Below are positions 50,354 through 58,516 of a DNA stretch of 64,000 nt, one piece after another. The notes beneath the pieces are model-generated. The model made no database searches and was not told where the DNA came from. It saw only the letters and a program-made list of their open reading frames with translations. Each line of letters begins with the position of its first letter. Position 1 is the first letter of the stretch. The position numbers and the translations under genes were made by a program. The stretch covers positions 744,001 to 808,000 of the forward strand of contig NZ_JACHMX010000001.1 in assembly GCF_014205155.1 (NCBI RefSeq). Direction: 5' to 3'. The DNA comes from Amycolatopsis umgeniensis. Its GTDB lineage: Bacteria; Actinomycetota; Actinomycetes; Mycobacteriales; Pseudonocardiaceae.

Positions 50354-50935
50354 ATGAAAAGAATGCGCCGCACGGCAGCGCGAATCGCGTTCGCCACCGT
50401 CTCAGCGACCGCCGCGGCGGTCCTGCTGACCGCCTGCGGGTCCGACGAGCCCGCCGACACCGGGCGGCACGCCGACCCCGCCGCGCTCGCCTGGGTGGAC
50501 AAGGTGTGCTCCGGAGTGGCGGCCGGTTCGGCGAAACTGTCCCAGCCGCCCGCGTTCGACCCCAACAACCCGCAGGGGGCGAAGACCGCCATGGTCGGCT
50601 TCCTGAACTCGCTCACCGTGGCGCTCGACGACATGGCGGGCGGGATCCGCAACGCGGGTGTTCCCCCGGTCCCGGATGGACAGTCCGCTGTGGACAAGGC
50701 CACCACCACGCTGGACGAAACCAAGTCGAAGGTGACCACCACCCTGGCGAAGATGCAGGACGCCAAGGTCACCGACAAGGCGAGCCTGGAGAAGGTGATC
50801 GCCGACGCCGACAGCACGATGAGCGGGCTGAGCGAACCGGAGGGCCCGATCAAGCCCCTCCGCGCCAACCCGGAACTGAACCTCGCCTTCTCCGAATCCT
50901 CGACCTGCCGTCAGGTCTACGGCGGCAACGCCTGA
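50354..50935 (+). CDS. Small lipoprotein of unknown function
   Basis: A 193-residue protein with a lipoprotein signal peptide (lipobox LLTAC, followed by GSDEPADTG). The mature part has the landmarks ALAWVDKVCSGV at its start, a long amphipathic helical middle (TTTLDETKSKVTTTLAKMQD) and a closing Cys in SSTCRQVYGG, so a disulfide linking the ends of a helical bundle is likely. It belongs to the same general type as the lipoprotein at 9465-10022 (WTGGYCGAV and a final ACELVG). Function unknown. Confidence 0.75.
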   Translation: MKRMRRTAARIAFATVSATAAAVLLTACGSDEPADTGRHADPAALAWVDKVCSGVAAGSAKLSQPPAFDPNNPQGAKTAMVGFLNSLTVALDDMAGGIRNAGVPPVPDGQSAVDKATTTLDETKSKVTTTLAKMQDAKVTDKASLEKVIADADSTMSGLSEPEGPIKPLRANPELNLAFSESSTCRQVYGGNA

Positions 50936-51035
50936 GCCAAAGAAGTCGTGAGTGGTGAGGGCGGTTCTCTCGAGGGGTAAGGCAAACGCGTCTTGGCCAT
51001 GAGTGGGTTGCGCCCCGCACCTCACCTCACCCCGA

Positions 51036-51090
51036 TGTCGCGAAAGCCACTTTCAGGACATCAGACGTCCCGAAAGTGGCTTTCGCGACA
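51036..51090. repeat. Interspersed inverted-repeat element, copy 2
   Basis: Perfect 19-base arms, identical in sequence to those at 5921-5975, with a 17-base spacer differing by two bases (AGGACATC for GCGACATC). Similarity to copy 1 continues to about 51130. It lies between the lipoprotein gene and the lipase gene. Confidence 0.85.
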
Positions 51091-51175
51091 CCCGAAGCCG
51101 ACACGCAAGCGAGCAGCCCGATACCTCTGCCCTGCCCTTCGACTCACGTGTCCCGATTCCCCTGGAGGCCCGGCC

Positions 51176-52390
51176 GTGCCGATCTCGTTCCCCCGCCCGT
51201 CCCGCCGGACGCTCGCCGCCGCGCTGGCGATCGTCCTGTCCGCCGGTCTGCTGACCGTGCTGAGCGGGAGCCCGGCGAATTCCGCCGCCCCCACGGCGTC
51301 CGACGACTCGTTCTACACCCCGCCGTCCCCGCTCCCGGCGGGCAAGCCGGGTGACATCATCCGTTCGCGGGTCTCGAAAGCCGGTCCGCGTAAGGATTCC
51401 GTCAACGCGTGGCAGGTGATGTACCTGTCGACCGACGCCCTCGGGCGGCCGGACGCGGTGACCGGGACCGTCCTGGTCCCGAAGAACGCCGACCCGGCGA
51501 AGGCGCCGATCGTCTCGTTCGCCGCCGGTACGCACGGTCCGGCGTTCGACTGCACGCCGTCGAAGATGATCGACATCGGCGCGTTCTACGAGCAGTCCGG
51601 TCTCGACGACGCTCTCGACGCCGGGTACGCCGTCGCGCTGACCGACTACGAGGGCTATCGCCAGAACCCGAAGACGACGTACGTGGTCGGGCGTTCGGAG
51701 GGCCCGGCGGTGATCGACGCGGTCCGCGCCGCGCAGCGCCTGCCGGAAACCAAACTGTCCGCCGACGCCAAGGTGCTCTTCCGCGGGTACTCGCAGGGTG
51801 GCGGGGCGGCGGCCTGGGCCGGTGAGCTGCAACCCTCGTACGCGCCGGAGCTCAACCTCGTCGGCGTCGCGGCGGGCGGCGTGCCCGCCGACCTGGTCCA
51901 GGTCACCCTGCAACTCGACGGGAAAGCCGGTTTCGGCGTCTTCGCCTACGCCCTCGTCGGCCTGGACAACGCGTATCCCGAGCTGAAACTGGACTCCTTC
52001 CTCAGTGACAACGGCCGCGCGAAACTGGCGGAGATGCAGAAGAGCGCTTGCACGTTCGAGCTGCTCACCACCTACGCGAACCAGAAGATCTCCGACTACA
52101 CGACCAGCGCCGGTTACGTCCGGCCGGAATGGGTGAAGCGGCTCAACGAGAACAAGCTCGGCGGCACGCCTCCCCGGGTCCCGGTGTTCCTCTACCACGC
52201 CACAAAGGACCAGCTCGTGCAGTTCGCCCAGGCCGACGCGCTGCACAAGGCCTACTGCGCCGCCGGGGTCAAGACAACCTGGAAGACCTTCGAGACCGAC
52301 CACATCACGGCGGTCTACACCGGCAACGCCGACGTGCTCGCGTTCCTCAAGGACCGGGTCGCGGGCACCCCGGCGACGTCGAACTGCTGA
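51176..52390 (+). CDS. Secreted lipase (LIP family, PF03583 type)
   Basis: A 404-residue exported lipase. The signal peptide (TLAAALAIVLSAGLLTVLSGSPANSA) precedes a fungal-type secretory lipase domain: FYTPPSPLPAGKPGDIIRSR, VSFAAGTHGPAFDCTPS, TDYEGYRQ, the nucleophile elbow FRGYSQGGGAAAWAGE, then VPVFLYHATKDQLVQF with the acid residue and TDHITAV with the catalytic His. Cysteines (CTPS, SACTF, KAYCAAG, SNC at the end) probably form disulfides. Mycobacterial and nocardial homologs release fatty acids from acylglycerols. GTG 51176 follows GGAGG by 8 nt. A GtrA gene follows 7 bp after the stop. Confidence 0.87.
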   Translation: MPISFPRPSRRTLAAALAIVLSAGLLTVLSGSPANSAAPTASDDSFYTPPSPLPAGKPGDIIRSRVSKAGPRKDSVNAWQVMYLSTDALGRPDAVTGTVLVPKNADPAKAPIVSFAAGTHGPAFDCTPSKMIDIGAFYEQSGLDDALDAGYAVALTDYEGYRQNPKTTYVVGRSEGPAVIDAVRAAQRLPETKLSADAKVLFRGYSQGGGAAAWAGELQPSYAPELNLVGVAAGGVPADLVQVTLQLDGKAGFGVFAYALVGLDNAYPELKLDSFLSDNGRAKLAEMQKSACTFELLTTYANQKISDYTTSAGYVRPEWVKRLNENKLGGTPPRVPVFLYHATKDQLVQFAQADALHKAYCAAGVKTTWKTFETDHITAVYTGNADVLAFLKDRVAGTPATSNC

Positions 52391-52397
52391 GCCCTCG

Positions 52398-52949
52398 ATG
52401 CTCAGAACCGCCCCCGCGTCCTTTGTGGACGGCGTGGCGGCCGGCGGTGCGCGGACCGGCAAGCGGCGTGAGCTGCTCCGGTTCGCCACCGTCGGCCTGG
52501 CCGCGTTCGGCCTCACCCTCGGGACCAACTACGGGCTGAAACTCACCGTCCTGCAAGCCAAACCGGTCACCGCGCTGGCCATCGCCACCGTCGTGGCGAC
52601 GGCCTTCGCGTACCTGCTTTCCCGTCGCTGGGCGTTCCACACCCGCGGCGGCAGGCGCCGTCTGCACGAGGCGGCGCTCTTCTTCGCCGTCAACGCGATC
52701 GCCGTGACGATCAACCTGTGCCCGCCCCTGATCTCTCGCTACGTCCTGCGGCTCGAGGTCCCCGAGGTCGGCTTCCTGGCGCAGGAGATCGCCGACTTCG
52801 TGAGCGGGATGCTGCTGGGCACCGCCGCGGGATCGGCGTTCCGCTGGTGGGGCTACCGCCGCTGGGTGTTCCCGGTGGCGGGGGCCCGTCAGACGTCGGC
52901 GGGCCGCAACCGTTCCGCGCGCAGCGCGAGTTCGATCCGCAGCCGCTGA
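52398..52949 (+). CDS. GtrA family membrane protein
   Basis: A 183-residue protein with four membrane helices, typical of GtrA/DPMS3-type proteins that assist flipping of polyprenyl-linked sugars: LLRFATVGLAAFGLTLGTNYGL, VTALAIATVVATAFAYLLSRRWAF, AALFFAVNAIAVTINLCPPLI and FVSGMLLGTAAGSAFRWWGYRRWVF. The LSRRWAF and RWWGYRRWVF motifs are family hallmarks. The last 20 codons, Arg/Ser-rich, overlap the convergent PucR-type gene by 61 bp and may be non-essential. It is 7 bp behind the lipase gene and probably co-transcribed. Confidence 0.85.
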   Translation: MLRTAPASFVDGVAAGGARTGKRRELLRFATVGLAAFGLTLGTNYGLKLTVLQAKPVTALAIATVVATAFAYLLSRRWAFHTRGGRRRLHEAALFFAVNAIAVTINLCPPLISRYVLRLEVPEVGFLAQEIADFVSGMLLGTAAGSAFRWWGYRRWVFPVAGARQTSAGRNRSARSASSIRSR

Positions 52950-54085
52950 TCCGGATCGTCCAGCCGCTCGCCGAACAACTCCGTGAGCCGCCGCAGGCGC
53001 GCCCGCACGGTCTGCGGGTGCACGGCGAGCTGCCGGGCGATCTCGGGCGCGCTCCCCCGCGTCTGCACCTGCGTGAGCAGGGTCGCCGCCAGCTCGTCGT
53101 GCTGCCGCGGCGCCAATCCCGACAACGGTTCCAGCGCCTCGCCCGCCAGCTGGTCCAGCAGGAACTCGTCGGCGAGCAACAGCAACGTGGTGATGTGCTC
53201 CTCGCACCACAGCACCGGGCCGACCGTGGTGATCATCCCGCGTTGGGCCAGTTCGGACGCGCGGCGCGCGATCCGGAAGGACTCGGCGGCCTGCGCCATC
53301 GGGACGGCCACCCCGACGGTCGCCGACCAGCCAGACGGCAGTTCCCGCAGACCGCCGAGATCGGCTTCGGGACAGGCCACCAGCGCGCCGGGCGCGTCGG
53401 AGACGAGATCCGCGGGGACCGCCGTCGGCAACAGGCCCGTGGGGAACGCGGGCGCCCCGGGAGCCGCCGTGAAGACGACCGCGGTGATCCGCTGCGGGAT
53501 CCGCCAGCCGATCGCGACAGCGAGCGCGCCGGCGTCGGCCTGGGCGTACCCCGTGCCGGCGGTCAGCAGCCGGAACAGCCTGGCCCGTTGCTCCGCGGGC
53601 CCGGTGGCCTCGGCCTGCGCGGCGTTGTAACCCTCGGTCAGCGCCATCGTCACCTCGACGACGTCGCCGAACAGGCATTCGGCCGCGCCGTAGAGGACGT
53701 CCCCCGACAGCTGGAGCTGACGGCCCGCCGCGGCGATCGAACGCCACAGCACCCAGCTCGAGACCCTGAACGCGGCCTGCGCGGCCTCCCGGCTGAGTCC
53801 TTGATGGAACGCGATCCTGCCCTGCGCGCGGAAGTCCGCCAGCAGGTCGTTCTGCAGTAGTTCGGGGACGCCGACCCGGTCGATGGCGCGTTCGATGCTG
53901 CGCCTGGTCAGCTCGACGGCCGCGGCACGGGCATCGCTGTCGCTGAAGACCTCGGCGCACTCGCCGATTTCGGACACCACGCCTTCGACGCAGTGCCGGG
54001 CGATCGCCGGGATGCGCGGCCTGACGGCGTCACCGAGTTCCCTCGGCAGGCGTGCCCACAACGAACCAACGGGCTGCCAGCTCAC
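52889..54085 (-). CDS. PucR-type regulator (paralog 1)
   Basis: A 398-residue regulator of the PucR/CdaR type. The N-terminal all-helical domain starts LWARLPRELGDAVRPRIPAIA, similar to RsbRD-type N-terminal domains. A central GGDEF-like region follows, and a C-terminal HTH_30 domain ends ARQLAVHPQTVRARLRRLTELFGERL. Three further paralogs lie on the opposite strand at 54411, 57132 and 58517, with the same landmarks. GTG 54085 follows GGGAGA by 8-9 nt and begins directly before the conserved N-terminus; frames open further upstream lack similarity. Its own target genes are unknown; the divergent paralog at 54411 shares the promoter region. Confidence 0.82.
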   Translation of the reverse strand: MSWQPVGSLWARLPRELGDAVRPRIPAIARHCVEGVVSEIGECAEVFSDSDARAAAVELTRRSIERAIDRVGVPELLQNDLLADFRAQGRIAFHQGLSREAAQAAFRVSSWVLWRSIAAAGRQLQLSGDVLYGAAECLFGDVVEVTMALTEGYNAAQAEATGPAEQRARLFRLLTAGTGYAQADAGALAVAIGWRIPQRITAVVFTAAPGAPAFPTGLLPTAVPADLVSDAPGALVACPEADLGGLRELPSGWSATVGVAVPMAQAAESFRIARRASELAQRGMITTVGPVLWCEEHITTLLLLADEFLLDQLAGEALEPLSGLAPRQHDELAATLLTQVQTRGSAPEIARQLAVHPQTVRARLRRLTELFGERLDDPDQRLRIELALRAERLRPADV

Positions 54086-54410
54086 GTGTGCGTTCTCCCG
54101 CTGTGAAGTATGCCGACGATTACGGGCACCAATTCCCCTTCGTCCGCGCGCCATCGGCGCACTCGAATGCACGGAGCGTAGAACCGGCGCCACATCCGTG
54201 TCAAAAGCCGCCACGCCGAAACGCCCGTCCGTGTCACCGGCGTGGAGTACCGCGACTTTCCGTCGCCAATTCAACGTCACATTCGTGGTACACGCGGTCG
54301 TCCGATCCAGTAGAAACACTCCCGGCACCCGGTCCGTCGATCCGACGCGGTTGTGCAAAGGGATTCACGTTTCCCGTCCCCTGGTTCGAAGAAAATCAAA
54401 GGTGGTCTTC
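54086..54410. other. Divergent promoter region between two PucR-type genes
   Basis: This 325-base region carries the start signals of both neighbouring regulator genes. It is more A+T-rich than the genes (for example around 54260-54410). No inverted repeat longer than 7 bp and no RNA gene is evident; apparent coding frames have no binding site. Confidence 0.45.
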
Positions 54411-55622
54411 GTGGTCGAGTACCGCAGTTTCGGCATGCTGGCGACGTTGCCGCGTTCGCTCGGCGAAGAACTGCGTCCGTATATCGGTCACGCCGCGGCG
54501 GCCATGATCAAACAGGTGCAGCGATCGGTCAGCGCGTACTCGCTGCCGTTGCGCGGCGTCTTCGGCCGGGTCCTGGTCGTCTCGTGCGAGCGGGCGGTGC
54601 AGCATTACGTCGACTGCATCGGCGATCCGGACGTCCCCCACGACCGCTGGGTCGAGTTCTACCGCCTGCGCGGGCGGACCGAGTTCACCGAAGGCCGCGG
54701 CCTGGAACCGTTGCACGACAGCGCGACCATCGGCGCACGGGCCGCCTGGCGCGCGATGCGGCCCATCGTACGCGGACTCGGTGTCGGCGCGGACGTCATC
54801 GCGCTCGCGGCGGAGTCCGTCTTCGTCTACGTCGACGAACTGTGCGCCACGACGATCGAGGGATACCAGGAGGCCGAAGCCAGGGCGGCGGGTGCGATCC
54901 CGCTCCGTCGCCGCCGCCTGCTCGAACTGATCGCACAGGCACCGGAAGGGTCCGCGTGCAGCATCGCGAGCCTGGCGAACGGCGCCGGATGGCGGGTCCC
55001 GGAGACCGCGGCGATGGTCGCGCTCGAGCGCGCTCCGGGCGCTCCCGCGTTCCCCGCCCACCTCCTGGACGGCACGGTGTTGATCGACCTCGACACCACC
55101 GAGCCGTACCTCCTCACCGCGGATCCCGACACCGATCTGGCGCCGCTGAAGGACGCGATGGACGGCTGGCGCGCGGCGGTCTCCCCCGTCGTGCCGCTCA
55201 CCGACGCGCCCGCGGCCCTCCGCACCGCCCGCCGCGCACTACTGCTGACCAGCGAGGACGCACCCGGACCGGTCGTCTGGTGCCGGGATCACCTCGCCAC
55301 GCTGTGGTTGCTCGCCGAGGACTTCCTCGGCGCCGAACTCGCCAAACAGAGCCTCGACCCGTTCAGCTCGCTGAGCGACAAACAACAGGAGCGGCTCAGC
55401 GAGACCCTCCTGGCGTGGCTGGAAACCCGCGGCGGGGCACCGGAGATCGCGCAACGGCTGGGAGTCCATCCTCAGACCGTGCGGAACCGCCTGCGGCAAC
55501 TGGAAGACCTGTTCGGCGACCGCCTCAGGGACGCCGACGACAGGCTGGGCATGCAGCTGGCGCTCCGCGCGCAACGGCTCATGCGCGCCCACCGCCGCGA
55601 CGATGGGGAACCAGGGAGCTGA
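54411..55622 (+). CDS. PucR-type regulator (paralog 2)
   Basis: A 403-residue paralog of the neighbouring regulators. The N-terminus has MLATLPRSLGEELRPYIGHAA, where the other three read L-W-A-x-L-P-R. The middle reads ARAAWRAMRPIVRGLGVGAD and VYVDELCATTIEGYQEAE, and the C-terminal HTH_30 domain ends AQRLGVHPQTVRNRLRQLEDLFGDRL. GTG 54411 was chosen because GGTGG lies 5 nt upstream; the open frame continues leftward without similarity. It is 341 bp upstream of the alpha/beta hydrolase gene and shares its strand, and may control it. Confidence 0.8.
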   Translation: MVEYRSFGMLATLPRSLGEELRPYIGHAAAAMIKQVQRSVSAYSLPLRGVFGRVLVVSCERAVQHYVDCIGDPDVPHDRWVEFYRLRGRTEFTEGRGLEPLHDSATIGARAAWRAMRPIVRGLGVGADVIALAAESVFVYVDELCATTIEGYQEAEARAAGAIPLRRRRLLELIAQAPEGSACSIASLANGAGWRVPETAAMVALERAPGAPAFPAHLLDGTVLIDLDTTEPYLLTADPDTDLAPLKDAMDGWRAAVSPVVPLTDAPAALRTARRALLLTSEDAPGPVVWCRDHLATLWLLAEDFLGAELAKQSLDPFSSLSDKQQERLSETLLAWLETRGGAPEIAQRLGVHPQTVRNRLRQLEDLFGDRLRDADDRLGMQLALRAQRLMRAHRRDDGEPGS

Positions 55623-55963
55623 CGCGCCGGAGCGGGCGTTCCGATGGCCGCACGGTGGGGAGCACCCAGCGCAAGCCTCGGCGGGCGCGTTTCGCCCTCG
55701 GCTGGTCGACGTGGAAGTCCGCCCGGCAGGCCATCGTTTTTCTCCCCGTGGTGACGGGTGTTTACCGACGCTTTCCTGAATACCGGGACGGTGGGAAAAT
55801 GTCGATGCGGAATTGCCTCGCCGCCCCGGTTTTAGCATCCGACTCGGGGTCCGACCCGGCATTCTTGTCATCCGGGTCGCCATTACCGGACGTGTCCGGC
55901 GACACGCTGACGAACCCAGCGTTCTACCCGTTATTTTGACGCCTGACAACGGAAAGGCGGGAC
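55623..55963. other. Intergenic region ahead of the alpha/beta hydrolase
   Basis: A 341-base gap. Its right half contains a possible 46-codon frame (55799-55939, entered separately) and GGAAAGGCGG just before the hydrolase start. Nothing else is recognised. Confidence 0.4.
55799..55939 (+). CDS. Possible small peptide gene upstream of the hydrolase
   Basis: ATG 55799 to TGA 55937-55939 encodes 46 residues beginning MSMRNCLAAPVLASDSGSD and ending TNPAFYPLF. GGTGGG lies 4-9 nt before the start, and the stop is 24 bp before the hydrolase ATG, so it could be an upstream frame of that gene. The single Cys, many Ser/Thr/Asp and aromatic end are unusual, but no family is recognised and codon choice gives only weak support. 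It could be chance. Confidence 0.25.
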   Translation: MSMRNCLAAPVLASDSGSDPAFLSSGSPLPDVSGDTLTNPAFYPLF

Positions 55964-56953
55964 ATGGCCCTCGAAGCGCGCACACTGACCCTGCACGGGC
56001 AGGAAATCCGGCTGCGGGAATACCTGCCGTCCACAAAGGACGCCACGGGCGAGCCGCTCGTCCTGCTGCACGGGATCTCGGGCAGCGGCGAGACCTGGGT
56101 CCCGTTGCTCGACCATTTCGAGCGGACCGGCTTCGGACGCCGTGTCCTCGTCCCCGATCTCCCCGGCCACGGCGAGTCGGGGTCTCCCCGGGCCGACTAC
56201 GGCCTCGGCGCGATGGCCAGCGTGGTCCGCGACGTCCTCGTGCTCACCGGGCACCGCCACGCGACCATCGCCGGGCACTCGCTCGGCGGCGGGATCGCGA
56301 TGCAGTTCGCGTACCAGTTCCCGGAGATGTGCGCCCGGCTGGTGCTCGTGGGCAGTGCCGGACTCGGCCCGCAGGTGACGTCGGTCCTGCGTGCGACGGC
56401 CCTGCCGGGCGCCAAGGCGACGCTGTCGGCCGCCGTCAACCCGGCCACCGTCGCGATCGCCCGCGGGATCGGCGCCGTCGGCCGCCGTCTCGGCGGGAAA
56501 CTCTCCCCCGAGACCCGGGAGCTGACCAGGCACCTCGCGTCACTGGCCGATCCGGGCAGGCGGCGGGCGTTCCTGTTCATCGCGCGCAGCCTGATCGACC
56601 TCCGCGGCCAGCGTGCGAGCGCCGTCGACAAGCTCTACCTGGCCAGGGAGGTGCCGACGCTCGTCGTGTGGGGCGCGCACGATCCGCTCATCCCGGTCGG
56701 CCACGGTCGGAAGACCAGCGAACTGCTGCCGGATAGCCGCTTGACGGTGTTCGAAAATGCGAAACACTTTCCACATGTGGCCGACCCGGCCCGGTTCGGC
56801 GGCGAGATCGAACGCTTCCTCGCCGAGACCGCGCCCGCCCGGTTGAGCCTGGACGAGGTCGTCGAGGTGCTCATCCGCGCCAGCGAGGCGGCGGAGGCCC
56901 TCGAAAAGGTCCCGGAAAAGTTGTCACCCGGACCCCATCTCAGGCCCGCCTAA
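55964..56953 (+). CDS. Alpha/beta hydrolase
   Basis: A 329-residue alpha/beta hydrolase of the esterase/epoxide-hydrolase-like family. It has the oxyanion motif VLLHGISGSGETW, PDLPGHGESG, the nucleophile elbow AGHSLGGGIAMQFA, a helical cap, the acid residue in VVWGAHDPLIP and the His in NAKHFPHVADP. There is no signal peptide, so it acts in the cytoplasm. The C-terminal tail (after ERFLAET) is a helical extension of about 35 residues rich in Glu and Ala. ATG 55964 follows GGAAAGGCGGG. It stands among four PucR-type regulators and may be one of their targets. Confidence 0.85.
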   Translation: MALEARTLTLHGQEIRLREYLPSTKDATGEPLVLLHGISGSGETWVPLLDHFERTGFGRRVLVPDLPGHGESGSPRADYGLGAMASVVRDVLVLTGHRHATIAGHSLGGGIAMQFAYQFPEMCARLVLVGSAGLGPQVTSVLRATALPGAKATLSAAVNPATVAIARGIGAVGRRLGGKLSPETRELTRHLASLADPGRRRAFLFIARSLIDLRGQRASAVDKLYLAREVPTLVVWGAHDPLIPVGHGRKTSELLPDSRLTVFENAKHFPHVADPARFGGEIERFLAETAPARLSLDEVVEVLIRASEAAEALEKVPEKLSPGPHLRPA

Positions 56954-57131
56954 ATGTCACCCGCCGCCGGATCGGACCACCCGTTCGGGTGTAGTCCATC
57001 CAGGTGGCCGATCAAGGTCCCGCAAGCCGTTGACAGTCCTCTCGGCCGGATTTTATGTTGCGTGAGCCACAAAATCTGGATCGGCTTCACCGTTGAAGAG
57101 GCTGATTTTGTTGCCAGCAAGGATAAAAAAC

Positions 57132-58484
57132 ATGACCGAGTTGGATACCGGATTCTCGCGGCACGACCTGCGGACCGCACGGCCCGACCCCGACGTGCGC
57201 CACCCCGCCGCACCGCACCGCCAGCCACCGGGTCCGGTCCAGCGACCGCGCGCCTTCACGCCGGCACCGAGAACCCCAGTGGAGAACCGACCTGTGCGCA
57301 GCACCGGTGCGAATGGACTGTGGGCGTCACTGCCACGGGATCTCGGCGAGCGGTTCCGGCCGCGGGCCGACCCCTTGGCGCGAGCCATCCTTCAGGAGGT
57401 GCAACGAGCCGTCCCCGAGTACGCGCAGCCACTCGAAGGCGCGTTCGGACAGATCATCACGCAGGGTATCCGGCAGGCGATCCTGCACTGCCTCGATACC
57501 ATCGGCCAGGGGACAGCGGCGCTCGACAAGTGGTCGGCGGTGTTCCGGAACCTCGGCAAGGTCGAGTTCAAAGAAGGCCGCAGCCTCGACTGCCTGCAGA
57601 CGGCCTACCGCGTCGGCGGTCGCGTCGCCTGGCGGCATGTCTCGGAGTTCGGGCAGGCGATCGGAGCGGACGCCGATCTCCTGTGCACCGCGGCCGAGGC
57701 GATCTTCGCTTACGTGGACGAGATTTCCGCACTGTCCATCGAGGGCTACACGGCCGCGCAGGAACGGGCCGCGGGCACCAGGGCGAGACGCAGGCGCAGG
57801 CTGCTCGAACTGATGCTCTCCGATCCGCCGTCCTCACCGCAGTCGATCGCGTCCCACGCCGCCAACGCCCAGTGGGCGCTGCCCACCGAGGTCACGGTCG
57901 TCGCGCTCGAACGACGGCTCGGCCCGACGGACCCCGACAGCGCCGACCTGGACGCCGACGTCCTGGTCGACTTCGAGGGCCCCAAACCCTGTCTGGTCAC
58001 CGGCGACCCCGACAAACACCTGAAGGACCTCGCCGAACGGCTTCCCGGCTGGCGGGCGGTGATCGGCCCGGCCGTGCGGCTCACCGAAGCACCGCGCTCC
58101 CTGCTGTGGGCCCGCCGCACGCTGCGGCTGGTCCAGCGCGGGGTCCTGCCGGACAATCCGGTCACGCGGTACAGCGATCACCTGTCCACCCTGTGGCTGC
58201 TCGCCGACGAGTTCCTGGTCCGTGAGCTGTGCACGCGCAGCCTCGCCCCGTTCAACGACCTCACCCCCAAGCAGCGGGCGCGGCTCGGGGAGACGTTGCT
58301 GATCTGGCTCCAGTCCCGGGGCAGCGCTCCGGAGATCGCGAAGAAACTCAAGGTCCACCCGCAGACCGTCCGGTACCGCATGCACCAGCTCATCGATCTC
58401 TTCGGCGACCGGTTGAACAACGCCGACGACCGGCTCGACATGGAGATCGCCCTGCGTGCGGAGGCCTTGCTCGCCGAGGACTGA
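57132..58484 (+). CDS. PucR-type regulator (paralog 3)
   Basis: A 450-residue paralog. A 65-residue low-complexity N-terminal extension rich in Arg, Pro and His (GFSRHDLRTARPDPDVRHPA) precedes the shared core beginning GLWASLPRDLGERFRPRADP. The core has the central VAWRHVSEFGQAIGADADL and FAYVDEISALSIEGYTAAQE and the HTH_30 end KKLKVHPQTVRYRMHQLIDLFGDRL. ATG 57132 is preceded by AAGGA about 10 nt away; a downstream GTG at the core is possible, in which case the extension is not made. The next paralog starts 32 bp after its stop, so the two form an operon. The preceding intergenic segment is unusually A+T-rich (57050-57130), consistent with a promoter. Confidence 0.82.
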   Translation: MTELDTGFSRHDLRTARPDPDVRHPAAPHRQPPGPVQRPRAFTPAPRTPVENRPVRSTGANGLWASLPRDLGERFRPRADPLARAILQEVQRAVPEYAQPLEGAFGQIITQGIRQAILHCLDTIGQGTAALDKWSAVFRNLGKVEFKEGRSLDCLQTAYRVGGRVAWRHVSEFGQAIGADADLLCTAAEAIFAYVDEISALSIEGYTAAQERAAGTRARRRRRLLELMLSDPPSSPQSIASHAANAQWALPTEVTVVALERRLGPTDPDSADLDADVLVDFEGPKPCLVTGDPDKHLKDLAERLPGWRAVIGPAVRLTEAPRSLLWARRTLRLVQRGVLPDNPVTRYSDHLSTLWLLADEFLVRELCTRSLAPFNDLTPKQRARLGETLLIWLQSRGSAPEIAKKLKVHPQTVRYRMHQLIDLFGDRLNNADDRLDMEIALRAEALLAED

Positions 58485-58516
58485 CCAGCGTTTCCCACTC
58501 ACAACGAGGTGACGAG

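Noticed and set aside
53883..54410. Upstream extension of PucR paralog 2
   Set aside because: The open frame runs through the divergent promoter and the antisense of paralog 1; similarity to the other paralogs starts only after GTG 54411.
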